From: Modicisalibacter muralis
GTDB taxonomy: Bacteria; Pseudomonadota; Gammaproteobacteria; Pseudomonadales; Halomonadaceae
Assembly (NCBI RefSeq): GCF_900102945.1
Contig: NZ_FNGI01000001.1
Coordinates: forward strand, 372,001 to 436,000
Direction: 5' to 3'
Length of the DNA: 64,000 nt
Positions 34,882 to 43,842 of the stretch are shown here, piece by piece. Position numbers and translations under genes: made by a program. Under the pieces are notes generated by a model that did not search any database, was not told the origin of the DNA, and saw only the letters and a program-made list of their open reading frames with translations. The number at the start of each line of letters is the position of its first letter. The stretch's first letter is position 1.

Positions 34882-36330
34882 ATGACGGACCAGAACCTCG
34901 AGATCCAGCGCATCGATTCCAGTCTCTACAACGCCGACCTGGCACCCATCCCGCGACACAAGCGAAGCTGGGGCTGGTTCGAAATCTTCAATGTCTGGTC
35001 CAACGACATCCAGAGCCTGTTCGGCTACACCCTGGCGGCGTCGCTGTTTCTCAATTACGGCCTGAACGGCTGGGCGGTGATGGCGGCGATCATCTTGGCC
35101 GGTTTCGTGGTCATGCTGCTGGTCAATCTTTCCGGGGCACCCAGCGTCAGATACGGCATTCCTTTCCCGGTCATGGCGCGCCTCAGCATGGGCGTGTTCG
35201 GCGCCAATTTTCCGGCGATGATCCGCGCCATCGTGGCCATCTTCTGGTATGGGGTGCAGACCTATTTCGCCTCGACGGCGCTCGCACTGTTGATCAATTC
35301 GCTGTTCGGCATCAGCGGCGGGGCGCAGTTTTTGGGGCTGACATTCGTCGGCTGGCTGTCCTTCGTGCTCGTCTGGATCTTCCAGATCATGCTGTTCTGG
35401 CGGGGTATCGAGCAGATCCGGCGCTTTCTCAACTGGGCAGGGCCATTCGTGTATGTGGTGATGATCGTGCTGGCTATCATCATCTGGGTACAGGCCGGCG
35501 ATGCGCTGTTGCCGGCCATCGATACGATTTTCAGTGGCACCGGTTCCTACGCCGGTGGCTCGGTCGCGGCTTTCATCGCAATTACCGGAACCATGATCGC
35601 CTATTTCGCGGCGGTGGTGATCAACTACGGCGATTTCTCGCGCTTCGTGCGTAGCGAGAAGGAGATGAAGCTGGGTAACTTTCTCGGCTTGCCACTCAAC
35701 GTGGCGTTCTTTTCACTGATTGCCCTCATCGTGACGGCCGGCACGGTGGTGCTGTTCGGCGAGCAATTGGTCAATCCCACCGATATCGTCGAGCGCGTCG
35801 ATTACCTGCCGCTGACCATTATCGCCGCGATTACCTTCTTCGCCGCCACCGTCGGCATCAACCTGGTCGCCAATTTCGTGCCACCGGCCTACGACCTGGC
35901 CAACCTGATACCCAGCAAGATCGATTTCCGCATGGGTGGCTTGATTACCGCTATCGTCGCGTTCTTCATCGGTGGCCTGTGGGTGGCGATCATCAGCCAG
36001 ATCGGCATCGCCGGATTCGTCAATACGCTGGGTGCGATTCTCGCCCCGGTCTACGGCGTGATGATGACCGACTACTATCTGATCAAGAAGCAGAGGATCG
36101 ATATTCAGGCGCTGTTTTCCAGCGCTCCGGGCAGCGCCTATTACTACCGCAAGGGCTGGAACCACAAGGCGGTCGTCGCCTTTGGCGTTGCGGCCATCTT
36201 CTCGATCGCCGCAGTCTGGGTGCCGGCGTTGGCCGCTCTGTCGGGATACGCCTGGCTGCTCGGTGCCTTCCTGGGGGCGCTGTTCTACTACTTGCTGATG
36301 AAAGGTGATTCCACCCAGTCGGTGCGGTAG
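34882..36330 (+). CDS. NCS1-family nucleobase/hydantoin-type permease
   Basis: 482-residue carrier with 12 membrane segments from the nucleobase-cation-symporter-1 family: WGWFEIFNVWSNDIQSLFGY (~33-52) is the segment-1 substrate/Na region, then RYGIPFPVMARLSMGVFGAN (~91-110), GDFSRFVRS, and NLVANFVPPAYDLANLIPSK. The family includes cytosine (CodB), allantoin (PucI), uracil and hydantoin (Mhp1) carriers; the N-x-W-x2-D motif suggests a purine-degradation or cytosine substrate but this is not decisive. No catabolic gene is adjacent. 18 bp before the ATG is GGAGAGGG. Confidence 0.87.
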   Translation: MTDQNLEIQRIDSSLYNADLAPIPRHKRSWGWFEIFNVWSNDIQSLFGYTLAASLFLNYGLNGWAVMAAIILAGFVVMLLVNLSGAPSVRYGIPFPVMARLSMGVFGANFPAMIRAIVAIFWYGVQTYFASTALALLINSLFGISGGAQFLGLTFVGWLSFVLVWIFQIMLFWRGIEQIRRFLNWAGPFVYVVMIVLAIIIWVQAGDALLPAIDTIFSGTGSYAGGSVAAFIAITGTMIAYFAAVVINYGDFSRFVRSEKEMKLGNFLGLPLNVAFFSLIALIVTAGTVVLFGEQLVNPTDIVERVDYLPLTIIAAITFFAATVGINLVANFVPPAYDLANLIPSKIDFRMGGLITAIVAFFIGGLWVAIISQIGIAGFVNTLGAILAPVYGVMMTDYYLIKKQRIDIQALFSSAPGSAYYYRKGWNHKAVVAFGVAAIFSIAAVWVPALAALSGYAWLLGAFLGALFYYLLMKGDSTQSVR

Positions 36331-36360
36331 GCGGGCCCAATACGCTGCCTGGGCGTTATA

Positions 36361-36395
36361 CTGCCCGCTCAGGGCGCATGCGCACGAGCGGGCAG
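36361..36395 (+). promoter_or_regulatory. Inverted repeat at the start of the PLD-like gene
   Basis: CTGCCCGCTC (36361-36370) and GAGCGGGCAG (36386-36395) are perfect 10-bp arms; the loop contains its own palindrome GCGCATGCGC (36374-36383). A -10-like TATACT (36357-36362) touches the left arm and the Shine-Dalgarno GAGGGG touches the right arm. It could be an operator or an mRNA hairpin that affects initiation. Confidence 0.45.
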
Positions 36396-36405
36396 AGGGG
36401 CGGCA

Positions 36406-37884
36406 GTGAAGGAATTGGAAAATACGCTGGAGCGCCATGCCAGCAAAGGCGGGTTGCGGCCGTTGGTGATGATATTGCTGGCCGCTTACCTGGGCATGGC
36501 GGCGTATCAGTTATTCAAGCCACTGCCGGAAGGCGTGAGCACGGCAACGCCGCTGCGTGGCGTCGAAAATGTCGAGTTCCTGGCCGATCTCACCTATCTC
36601 GATACCAGCGGCGAGCGGCAGACCGAGCAGGTGATCTTCGACGAGGTGCTAAGGCTGATCGGCCAGGCCAAGCGGTTGGTCGTGCTGGACATGTTCCTGT
36701 TCAACGACTTTACCGGCGCGGCCGAAGGCGATTATCGCCCGCTGTCCACCGAGTTGACCCAGGCGCTGGTTCGTCGCAAGGATCAGCGCCCCGGGCTGGA
36801 AGCGCTGATCATCACCGACCCGCTCAGTACCTTGTACGGTGGCTTGAAGCCCGACCACTTTCAGGCGCTGCGCGCGGCGGGAATACAGGTCGTGTTCACC
36901 GATCTCACCGAGCTGCGCGCCTCCAATCCACTCTGGTCCGGGCTATGGCATTGGTGTTGTCGCTGGCTGGGCAACTCGGCACGGAGCGGTTGGTTGCCCA
37001 ATCCGCTAGGGTCTGGCGAGGTGACGCTGCGCAGCTATCTCAGCCTGCTCAACTTCAAGGCCAACCATCGCAAGACACTGTTGGTCGACCATGGCGATGA
37101 CTGGGTAGGGCTTGTCACCTCGGCCAATCCGCATGATGCCAGTAGCTTTCACGGCAATGTGGCGCTGCGTTTTCAGGGGCCGACGGCACTCGACCTGCTC
37201 GAAACCGAACTTGCCGTGGCCAGGTTGTCCGGGGCCGAAATTGCGTTCGACACGCCTCGCGCAGTGAAGGTGACGAACGAGCCAGCAACGAATGTAGGCG
37301 CACGGCTACAGGTATTGACCGAGAGCAAGATTCGCGATGCGCTGATCGATGCCATCGCCACTGCCGAAGCGGGCGACCGGATCGATATCGCGGTGTTCTA
37401 TTTTTCGCATCGCCCATTGGTCGAGGCGGTAATCGCCGCGCGCGAGCGTGGCGTCCGGCTGCGGGTTTTGCTGGATCCCAACAAGGATGCCTTCGGCATC
37501 GAGAAGAACGGCATTCCCAATCGACAGGTGGCGGCGGACCTACACGCCGCCGGCGTGCCCGTGCGCTGGTGCGACACGCATGGCGAGCAGTGTCACGCCA
37601 AGCTGCTGTTGAAGACCCAGGCCAGCGGCGAAGCCGAGTTGATCCTGGGCTCGGCCAACTACACGCGGCGCAATCTCGACGATTACAATCTGGAGACCAG
37701 CGTGCGCTTGCTTGCCGATGCCGATGCGCCGGCAATCGGTGATGCCGGCCAATATTTCGAGCGACTCTGGAGTAATCGACCGGGCCAGCATTTCAGCGTG
37801 CCCTATGCAGCCTTCGGGGATGACTCTCGGCTACGCTACTGGATGTACCGTGTCATGGAGGCTAGTGGGCTTTCGACGTTCTGA
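36406..37884 (+). CDS. Phospholipase D-family protein (cardiolipin-synthase-like)
   Basis: 492 residues from GTG 36406 with AGAGGGG just upstream. One N-terminal membrane segment (~19-37) is followed by two PLD domains. The first active site is complete: NHRKTLLVDHGDDW and VTSANPHD (H-x-K-x4-D, ~225). The second, CHAKLLLKT and ILGSANYTRRNLDDYN (~398-425), has H and K but Thr where the Asp normally stands. Family members include cardiolipin synthases and PLD-type endonucleases; the membrane anchor favours a lipid role. The DCC gene follows by 7 bp. Confidence 0.82.
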   Translation: MKELENTLERHASKGGLRPLVMILLAAYLGMAAYQLFKPLPEGVSTATPLRGVENVEFLADLTYLDTSGERQTEQVIFDEVLRLIGQAKRLVVLDMFLFNDFTGAAEGDYRPLSTELTQALVRRKDQRPGLEALIITDPLSTLYGGLKPDHFQALRAAGIQVVFTDLTELRASNPLWSGLWHWCCRWLGNSARSGWLPNPLGSGEVTLRSYLSLLNFKANHRKTLLVDHGDDWVGLVTSANPHDASSFHGNVALRFQGPTALDLLETELAVARLSGAEIAFDTPRAVKVTNEPATNVGARLQVLTESKIRDALIDAIATAEAGDRIDIAVFYFSHRPLVEAVIAARERGVRLRVLLDPNKDAFGIEKNGIPNRQVAADLHAAGVPVRWCDTHGEQCHAKLLLKTQASGEAELILGSANYTRRNLDDYNLETSVRLLADADAPAIGDAGQYFERLWSNRPGQHFSVPYAAFGDDSRLRYWMYRVMEASGLSTF

Positions 37885-37891
37885 GGGAATC

Positions 37892-38293
37892 ATGAGCGAC
37901 ATTCTGTTGGTATACGACCGGGAGTGCCCGGTTTGCGAACATTACGTGCGACTGGTGCGAATCCGCGAAACGGTCGGCACCTTGCGTATCGTCAATGCCC
38001 GCGACCCCAGCGCGGTGTTGGATGAAATTACCGCGCTGGGGTGGGACATCGACCAGGGCATGGTGCTGAAGCTGGACGATCAGCTCTACTATGGCGCCGA
38101 CGCCATTCATGCGCTGGCATTGATCGGTAGTCGTTCGGGCGTTTTCAATCGCTTGAATGCCGCCATTTTCCGATCGAAGCGAGTCGCCGCCGTGGTGTAT
38201 CCGCTGCTGCGAGCCTGTCGCAATATGCTACTCAAGCTGCTGGGTAAAAGCCGAATCAACAATCTGTCGCTACCTGGCAACGAGCGATTCTGA
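37892..38293 (+). CDS. DCC-family thiol-disulfide oxidoreductase (DUF393)
   Basis: 133 residues; ATG 37892 with GAGGGA upstream. The start VYDRECPVCEHYVRLVR is the defining D-x-x-C-P-x-C motif of the DCC family, a thioredoxin-like group. YYGADAIHALALIG is the second conserved block. The C-terminal half is more basic and hydrophobic, suggesting membrane proximity. Redox partner unknown. It is likely in an operon with the PLD-like gene. Confidence 0.83.
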   Translation: MSDILLVYDRECPVCEHYVRLVRIRETVGTLRIVNARDPSAVLDEITALGWDIDQGMVLKLDDQLYYGADAIHALALIGSRSGVFNRLNAAIFRSKRVAAVVYPLLRACRNMLLKLLGKSRINNLSLPGNERF

Positions 38294-38481
38294 TCGGAGA
38301 AATGTCGCTGTTTGGAACCGATCGTGCGCTTGGTCATCGAAACTCTTATGGCATTGAAACGTAGCGTCCCAGGGAGCCATGGCCAGGGGAGATGAGCCTT
38401 TTATGCAAAAAAGGTCTATAACTAAACACAGGTTGCGCACGACGTTGTGTGATGCCTGCTCACTGGCACAAGGAGAGTCTA

Positions 38482-38556
38482 ATGAGAAACATCATCTATC
38501 TCGTCGGTTTGATCGTCATCGTATTGATCATTCTCAGCTTCTTGGGATTGGTTTAA
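38482..38556 (+). CDS. 24-residue hydrophobic membrane peptide
   Basis: ATG 38482 to TAA 38556 with AAGGAGA six bases upstream. The product MRNIIYLVGLIVIVLIILSF plus LGLV is a single membrane helix with one basic residue at the N-terminus, so it would insert with the N-terminus inside. Codon use resembles its neighbours. The strong ribosome binding site makes translation likely; function unknown. It stands alone in a 425-bp gap between the DCC and TerB-like genes. Confidence 0.65.
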   Translation: MRNIIYLVGLIVIVLIILSFLGLV

Positions 38557-38719
38557 CCCAAGGGACATGTCGCGCCGGCCATCACCGGTTGCGGCATGTT
38601 TTCATCCACGCTTTCCAAGGCACGCAAATAAGCCGGCGTTTCGCCCATGTTATTCACCTCGCCGTGCATGGCCCCAACGTGACCGCCTTCTTCCATACCC
38701 GCTAGCAAGGGCCATCCCG

Positions 38720-39178
38720 ATGATCGATGCCATACAGCAATTCTTCAATCGTACCCTGGCCGCACCCGATAAGGCGCAAGACCGCTCCCTGACGCTGGAG
38801 TTGGCAACCGCGGCGCTACTCTGCGAGATCGTGCGTGCCGATTACCGGACCGAACCGAGCGAGTTGGAAGCGCTGGGCGTGATGCTGCAAACGCGCTTTT
38901 CGCTGAGTCACGAAGCGGTCGACGAATTAATGCGCTTGGCCGAGCGGGAAGCCGAACAGTCGGTGGATCATTTCCAGTTCGTGCGCCTGGTCAACGAGCA
39001 TTACGATTACGATGACAAGGTCGCACTGGTCGAACTGATGTGGCGGCTGGCTTATGTCGATAGCGCGCTTGACCCTCACGAGGAGCACCGCATTCGCAAG
39101 CTGGCGGATTTGCTGTTCGTTCGCCACAGTGACTTCATCCGCACCAAGCTGCGAGTACAAGAGGAGTCAGGGAACTGA
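38720..39178 (+). CDS. TerB-like helical protein
   Basis: 152 residues, all helical and acidic, like the TerB/DjlA-N fold: LELATAALLCEIVRADYRTE, then DELMRLAEREAEQSVDHFQF, LVELMWRLAYVDSALDPHE and HRIRKLADLLFV. The repeated acidic pairs (A-D-Y.. and D-S-A-L-D-P-H-E) are the proposed metal-binding sites of TerB domains. Its cellular role is unknown; no ter operon is near. The ribosome binding site is weak (AAGGG), and the ATG is supported by the domain start. Confidence 0.8.
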   Translation: MIDAIQQFFNRTLAAPDKAQDRSLTLELATAALLCEIVRADYRTEPSELEALGVMLQTRFSLSHEAVDELMRLAEREAEQSVDHFQFVRLVNEHYDYDDKVALVELMWRLAYVDSALDPHEEHRIRKLADLLFVRHSDFIRTKLRVQEESGN

Positions 39179-39223
39179 TCGTCGCCAGTATCCGCGCCGT
39201 TTGACCATGGGTGTGGCCCGCTG

Positions 39224-40159
39224 TCAGGGCGGTGGCTCTTTTTCCGACGTTTCCTGCGAGTTCTTCCTGGGCACGCCGTACCAGGGCAGGCCGACGCGTG
39301 CGCTGCGCTCCAGCTCGGCGATCACCTGGGCCCCCAGTAGCAGAATGATGGCGCCGATCTCGAGGCTCAGCAGCAGCACGATAATCGTCGCCATCGAGCC
39401 GTAAATCGTATTCACAAAAGAGATGTTGGCGAAGTAATAACCCAATATCAGCCTCACTGCCTCCCACATCAGCGCGGCGGCGAAGCCGCCCACAAGCGCG
39501 CGCCGGGGCGCGATGCGCACGACCGGCAGCACCTTATAGATAGCGCTGAACAGCCCGAACATGCCGATGAAACTGAGCAGGTTGAGCGCGACCTTGGCGA
39601 CGCTGGCCGATGGCAGGGTGACGCCGAAGCTAAAGATGATGAGTTCGTGGAAGGCGTTGGCGATGGCAACGAGCAGTGTCAGGGCGAGCAGCCCGGCGCC
39701 GAGCACCAGCATGAAACCATAGGGGAGCAGGGCGGATACCCAGAAGCGGCGCTTCTGAGGGGCGTCCGGCTGGTGAAAGATTATTGCAATGGAATCCTCG
39801 AGCATGCGAAATGCGAAGGAACTGAAGAACAGCAACACCAACACCCCGACGACGCCGACCACATCGCGAGAATCCACCAGGGTGCGCACGGTATCGAGAA
39901 GAAGGTTGGCATGTCCCGGCGCCAGGTGGCGGGCCTGGAACGCCATGATGCCCAACAGGCGTTGTTCGTCGACGATGTGCGTCAGTAGCACGCATAACAC
40001 GGCGAACAATGGAATCGCCGAGAGCAGGACGTTGTAGCCGACACCGCCGGCGAGAAGGATGCCACGGTTCTTGAGAAAACTGCCGAGTACGCGCAGTGAA
40101 AATCGAAACACATGCGGCGCGATCTCGAGGATGGCCTGGCGCTTTGTGCTCTTGCTCAT
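39224..40159 (-). CDS. YihY/BrkB-family membrane protein
   Basis: 311 residues with six membrane segments; the family core is clear: NRGILLAGGVGYNVLLSAIP (~31-50), LVDSRDVVGVVGVLVLLFFS, LVGGFAAALMWEAVRLILGY and YGSMATIIVLLLSLEIGAII. Often misannotated as RNase BN; the real function is unresolved and transport is suspected. AAGGACT precedes the ATG. It is convergent with the TerB-like gene and divergent from corA. Confidence 0.88.
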   Translation of the reverse strand: MSKSTKRQAILEIAPHVFRFSLRVLGSFLKNRGILLAGGVGYNVLLSAIPLFAVLCVLLTHIVDEQRLLGIMAFQARHLAPGHANLLLDTVRTLVDSRDVVGVVGVLVLLFFSSFAFRMLEDSIAIIFHQPDAPQKRRFWVSALLPYGFMLVLGAGLLALTLLVAIANAFHELIIFSFGVTLPSASVAKVALNLLSFIGMFGLFSAIYKVLPVVRIAPRRALVGGFAAALMWEAVRLILGYYFANISFVNTIYGSMATIIVLLLSLEIGAIILLLGAQVIAELERSARVGLPWYGVPRKNSQETSEKEPPP

Positions 40160-40307
40160 GCGAGTCCTTTCTCGACCGGCTTCGGTTCAATGGATGCCGG
40201 CTCAATGAATGCCAGTAGCGCGCGGCTTATGCAATCCTGCGCAATAGCGAGAGCATAGCTCTTAATATCTGGAAAGCCGATGGCCGCTAGTTAGGAGAGG
40301 TCCGATA

Positions 40308-41273
40308 ATGATCGTCAATTGCGTGGTTTACCAGGAAGGCCACAAACTGAGCGATATCAAGGTCACCGAAATCGCCGATTACATGGGTCGCCCGGATTGC
40401 TTCGTGTGGGTGGCGTTGCACGATCCCGAGCCGGAAGAGCTCGAACGTCTCAAGACGGTATTCTCACTGCATGAACTGGCCGTGGAGGATGCGCTGCATG
40501 GGCAGCAGCGATCCAAGATCGAGGAGTATGGCGAGGCACTGTTCGTGTTCATGCGCATGTTCAGCATGGAGGGTGGCGAAATCGGCGAGGGTGAAGTCGC
40601 GGTATTCGTCGGGCCGGGCTATGTGCTCTCGGTACGTAACCATTCGCAGCAGAGCTTCCTCAATGTTCGCTCGCGCTGCGAGCAGGAGCCCCACCTACTC
40701 AAACAAGGCGTGTCCTTTGTGCTTTATGCCCTGATGGATGCCGTGGTCGATCGCTACTTCCCCGTCGTCGAGGCGCTCGAGACCGAGCTTGAAACCATCG
40801 AAGAGCAGATATTCACCAAGGATTCGGCGCGCAACAATATCGAGCGGCTGTATCAGTTGAAGCGTAAAGCCATGACGGTGAAACACGCCGTCACCCCACT
40901 CGCCGAAGCCAGCGTGCACTTGTTCGGCGGCCGTGTGCCGGCACTGTGCGTGAACACCCAGGAATATTTTCGTGATGTTTACGACCACCTGCACCACATT
41001 GAAACCGCCGTGGATACCATCCGGGAAACCATCGTCACCGCCATTCAAGTCAATCTGGCAATGGTCGCCATCGATGAGGGCGAGGTGCATAAGCGCCTGG
41101 CTGCCTGGGCAGCCATTTTTGCCGTGGCAACAGTACTCGCGGGTATCTGGGGGATGAACTTCGAGCACATGCCGGAACTCGAATGGGGGTCGGGTTACCC
41201 GCTGGCGCTTGGCCTGATGGGCGTTTGCTGTGGCGGCCTATATCTGCGTTTCCGCAAGGCCGGCTGGTTGTAA
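40308..41273 (+). CDS. corA: CorA-family divalent cation channel
   Basis: 321-residue Mg2+ (or Co2+/Ni2+/Zn2+) channel subunit, pentameric. A long N-terminal cytoplasmic domain includes FSLHELAVEDALHGQQRSKI and the stalk helix; two C-terminal membrane helices follow, with the signature G-M-N in AGIWGMNFEHMPELEW (~282-297), which also carries the Mg-type MPEL loop. TAGGAGAGG precedes the ATG. The exoD-like gene begins at the stop codon (TAATG), so the two are translationally coupled. Confidence 0.92.
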   Translation: MIVNCVVYQEGHKLSDIKVTEIADYMGRPDCFVWVALHDPEPEELERLKTVFSLHELAVEDALHGQQRSKIEEYGEALFVFMRMFSMEGGEIGEGEVAVFVGPGYVLSVRNHSQQSFLNVRSRCEQEPHLLKQGVSFVLYALMDAVVDRYFPVVEALETELETIEEQIFTKDSARNNIERLYQLKRKAMTVKHAVTPLAEASVHLFGGRVPALCVNTQEYFRDVYDHLHHIETAVDTIRETIVTAIQVNLAMVAIDEGEVHKRLAAWAAIFAVATVLAGIWGMNFEHMPELEWGSGYPLALGLMGVCCGGLYLRFRKAGWL

Positions 41274-41866
41274 TGAACGACGATCCGCAATTTACCACGC
41301 TCGAGCAATTGATCGTGCGACTCCGCGAGGCTGCGCAGGGAGCGGACCGGGTTTCGCTGCGCGCCATCATCGAGACGGTAGGCAGCCGTTCCTTCGGTCC
41401 GCTATTGCTGATAGCGGGGCTGGTCACGCTCATGCCGATCATCGGTGACATTCCCGGCGTGCCGACGGTGATGGCGGTCGTGGTACTGCTGACTTCGATA
41501 CAGCTACTGCTGCATCGCCAATACTTCTGGTTGCCGGGGTGGCTGCTGAATCGGTCGATATCGCGCAAAACGTTCGTCAAAGCATTGCAGTGGTCGCTTT
41601 CTCCCGCGCATTCCATCGACCGACTATTGCGACCGCGTCTGGTCTTCCTGACTCGCCGAGCCGGTATCTATTTTATCGCCGTGATGTGCATCGTGATTGC
41701 CGCCGCGATGCCGCCGATGGAGGTGGTGCCGTTTTCCGCCACTGGCGCGGGAGCCGCACTGTCGGCCTTCGGTCTTTCGCTGATTGCCCAGGATGGCTTG
41801 CTGGCACTGCTGGCGTTCGCGCTGACGGCGGGCACGCTCGGTTTCGTCGGCTATCAGTTGCTGTGA
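41273..41866 (+). CDS. ExoD-family membrane protein
   Basis: 197 residues; the ATG (41273) overlaps the corA stop. The N-terminal FTTLEQLIVRLREAAQGADRVSLR and the following GPLLLIAGLVTLMPIIGDIPGVP are the signatures of the exopolysaccharide-synthesis ExoD family, and four or five membrane segments follow. The family was named from Rhizobium exopolysaccharide mutants, but the biochemical function is unknown. No polysaccharide genes are nearby. Confidence 0.85.
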   Translation: MNDDPQFTTLEQLIVRLREAAQGADRVSLRAIIETVGSRSFGPLLLIAGLVTLMPIIGDIPGVPTVMAVVVLLTSIQLLLHRQYFWLPGWLLNRSISRKTFVKALQWSLSPAHSIDRLLRPRLVFLTRRAGIYFIAVMCIVIAAAMPPMEVVPFSATGAGAALSAFGLSLIAQDGLLALLAFALTAGTLGFVGYQLL

Positions 41867-41876
41867 GCGGCCACTG

Positions 41877-43652
41877 CTAGGCTGCATACACCGCCGTGCA
41901 GTTACGGCTGGTGGTCTTGGCTCGATAGAGCGCTTCATCGGCACGCACCATCGCCTCCTGTAGCGTCAGTTGCTCGCTGGTGGTGAGGGCGGGGCTAAGG
42001 CCGATGCTCAACGTGTGAGCGATCGCATGGCCTTGGTAGAACGTCGGTGTATTGGAGAACTCCTGACGGATGCGTTCGGCGGTCTTCAGAGCGGTCGATT
42101 CATTGGGTACCTGCAGGAGCATAGCGAACTCTTCGCCACCGAGACGAATGCACACGTCTTCTTCACGGCAATAGCTTCTTAGTACGTCTGCCAGATGCTG
42201 AAGAATACTATCCCCCGCGATATGTCCGTAGGCGTCATTGATAGCCTTGAAGTGATCCAGGTCGAGCATGATCAAGAAGACCGGCACCTGCGTTCGTGCG
42301 AAGCGCTCTCTAACGACCTCATATTGCTGAGCCATCAGGCGCCGGTTGCCGAGTTGCGTTAACGGATCCTGGTTGGCGAGTCGGATCGCTTGGCGGCGGT
42401 CCGCTTCGCGGGCCATCAAGCGCTCGGCGAGTGCAACTAACAGCAGCAGCGACTCGATTAGCCCGCCGATTTGGGTGTAGACCAGCGATTCCATGCCCCA
42501 ATCGAAGACACGTGTGTAGGCACTGGCCAGACTGATAACCAGTCCCAGCGAGTAGATCAGCCAAGCCGCTGCAAACCAGCGAGCATAGACCACACCTTTA
42601 CGATAGGCTCGCCAGCCAAGCGCAGGGAGAAGAATAAGCGTCGAGGCCATGGCGGCAAAGGCCATATCCAGAACCAATTCATAATCACCGAAAAAGCGCA
42701 ATAGAATGGCGAATGCCATGATGAATTGGAGTGTTCTCATGAGCTTGTTGCAGCGCGGGAAATATTTGGCGGTGTGCAAAAAGGCCCGTGAGAACTGGAA
42801 TGCGCTAATCACGAACAACAAATAGACGATATGAAACCCTTCGTTGTGCCAGAACACCGAGTCGGGCCAGAAATATTGGTAAGCCAGGCCGCTGATCAAT
42901 GCCCACGTTAGGCCGCTGGTAACCAGGAATGCGCAGTAATACAGGAAGGTGAGCTCACGCATGGCGATCGCGAACAACAGGGCGATGCATACCAGTGTCA
43001 GAATGATGCCGAAGTAGCCGCCATGGAGCAGGTTTTCCCAGCGAACATAACGCTCGAAGTCGTCGCGCTCCCAGAGATGAACATTGAGGCTGACCGAATC
43101 GGCTTTATCGTAGTCGAGCCGGAGATAGACATCGGTCGATTCTCCCGCCGGCGTTACGTGAGAGAAAGCAAGCTTGCGATAGTCGACGGGGCGGCTATGG
43201 AAGGGCTGGCGATCCGTAAGCGCGACCTTGCGCATTGGCTCGCCGGTATCGGCGTAATAGATCGTGAAATTATCCAGATAACTGCTTTCATGGTGTAGTA
43301 CCCATGCTCGGTCATGTATCGGACTGGTATTCTCTAGCCGTACCCTAAGCCAGTACGTTTTGGCACTGATGCCATGATTGATATGCTCATCGGTCAATGG
43401 CATGAAGGCTCGTTGTTTGACTTCGTCCAACTCGGTCCTGGTATCAGTGATCAGAAACGTCGCCGGAGCCCTGAGCAGGCGATGTTCGAGTTGTGCAATA
43501 TCGACAGACTGTGGAAATACCTGCGGCGAGGCAGCCTGGATGGACGTGGCGACCGACGCCAGCAGCCAGAAACACATGGGCCGCCAGAGCGGCATGAAGA
43601 GGGCGCGGAAAACGGTGAACACGTAATTTCTTCTTGTATATGCCTCACGCAA
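41877..43652 (-). CDS. 7TMR-DISM sensor with GGDEF domain
   Basis: 591-residue predicted diguanylate cyclase. An N-terminal signal/anchor precedes a periplasmic 7TMR-DISM extracellular domain (NHGISAKTYWLRVRLENTS, ~90-108; jelly-roll carbohydrate-binding-like), seven membrane segments (~205-400), and a C-terminal GGDEF domain: DPLTQLGNRRLM, IMLDLDHFKAINDAYGH and active site RLGGEEFAML near 510. An intact I-site REED lies five residues before GGEEF, so cyclic di-GMP feedback inhibition is expected. Start at ATG 43652; a later ATG (MPLWRPMCFW) is possible. It has 190 bp of divergent upstream sequence. Confidence 0.88.
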   Translation of the reverse strand: MREAYTRRNYVFTVFRALFMPLWRPMCFWLLASVATSIQAASPQVFPQSVDIAQLEHRLLRAPATFLITDTRTELDEVKQRAFMPLTDEHINHGISAKTYWLRVRLENTSPIHDRAWVLHHESSYLDNFTIYYADTGEPMRKVALTDRQPFHSRPVDYRKLAFSHVTPAGESTDVYLRLDYDKADSVSLNVHLWERDDFERYVRWENLLHGGYFGIILTLVCIALLFAIAMRELTFLYYCAFLVTSGLTWALISGLAYQYFWPDSVFWHNEGFHIVYLLFVISAFQFSRAFLHTAKYFPRCNKLMRTLQFIMAFAILLRFFGDYELVLDMAFAAMASTLILLPALGWRAYRKGVVYARWFAAAWLIYSLGLVISLASAYTRVFDWGMESLVYTQIGGLIESLLLLVALAERLMAREADRRQAIRLANQDPLTQLGNRRLMAQQYEVVRERFARTQVPVFLIMLDLDHFKAINDAYGHIAGDSILQHLADVLRSYCREEDVCIRLGGEEFAMLLQVPNESTALKTAERIRQEFSNTPTFYQGHAIAHTLSIGLSPALTTSEQLTLQEAMVRADEALYRAKTTSRNCTAVYAA

Positions 43653-43842
43653 GCTGTCGGGAGGGCGGACGACATCATATTAGCGATAGATTGCTACCGA
43701 CTCGCGAGCAAGGTCAAAACCTATGGCGCTCCGTGCTTTCAACGCTAACGATGCCTTGCCGCGCCTAACGCTGGTCGCTGAGTCCGCTAACGCGTAACAT
43801 GCCGCCTCTTTCACGCCCTTTCCGATTCACCGCTGAGGCTTT

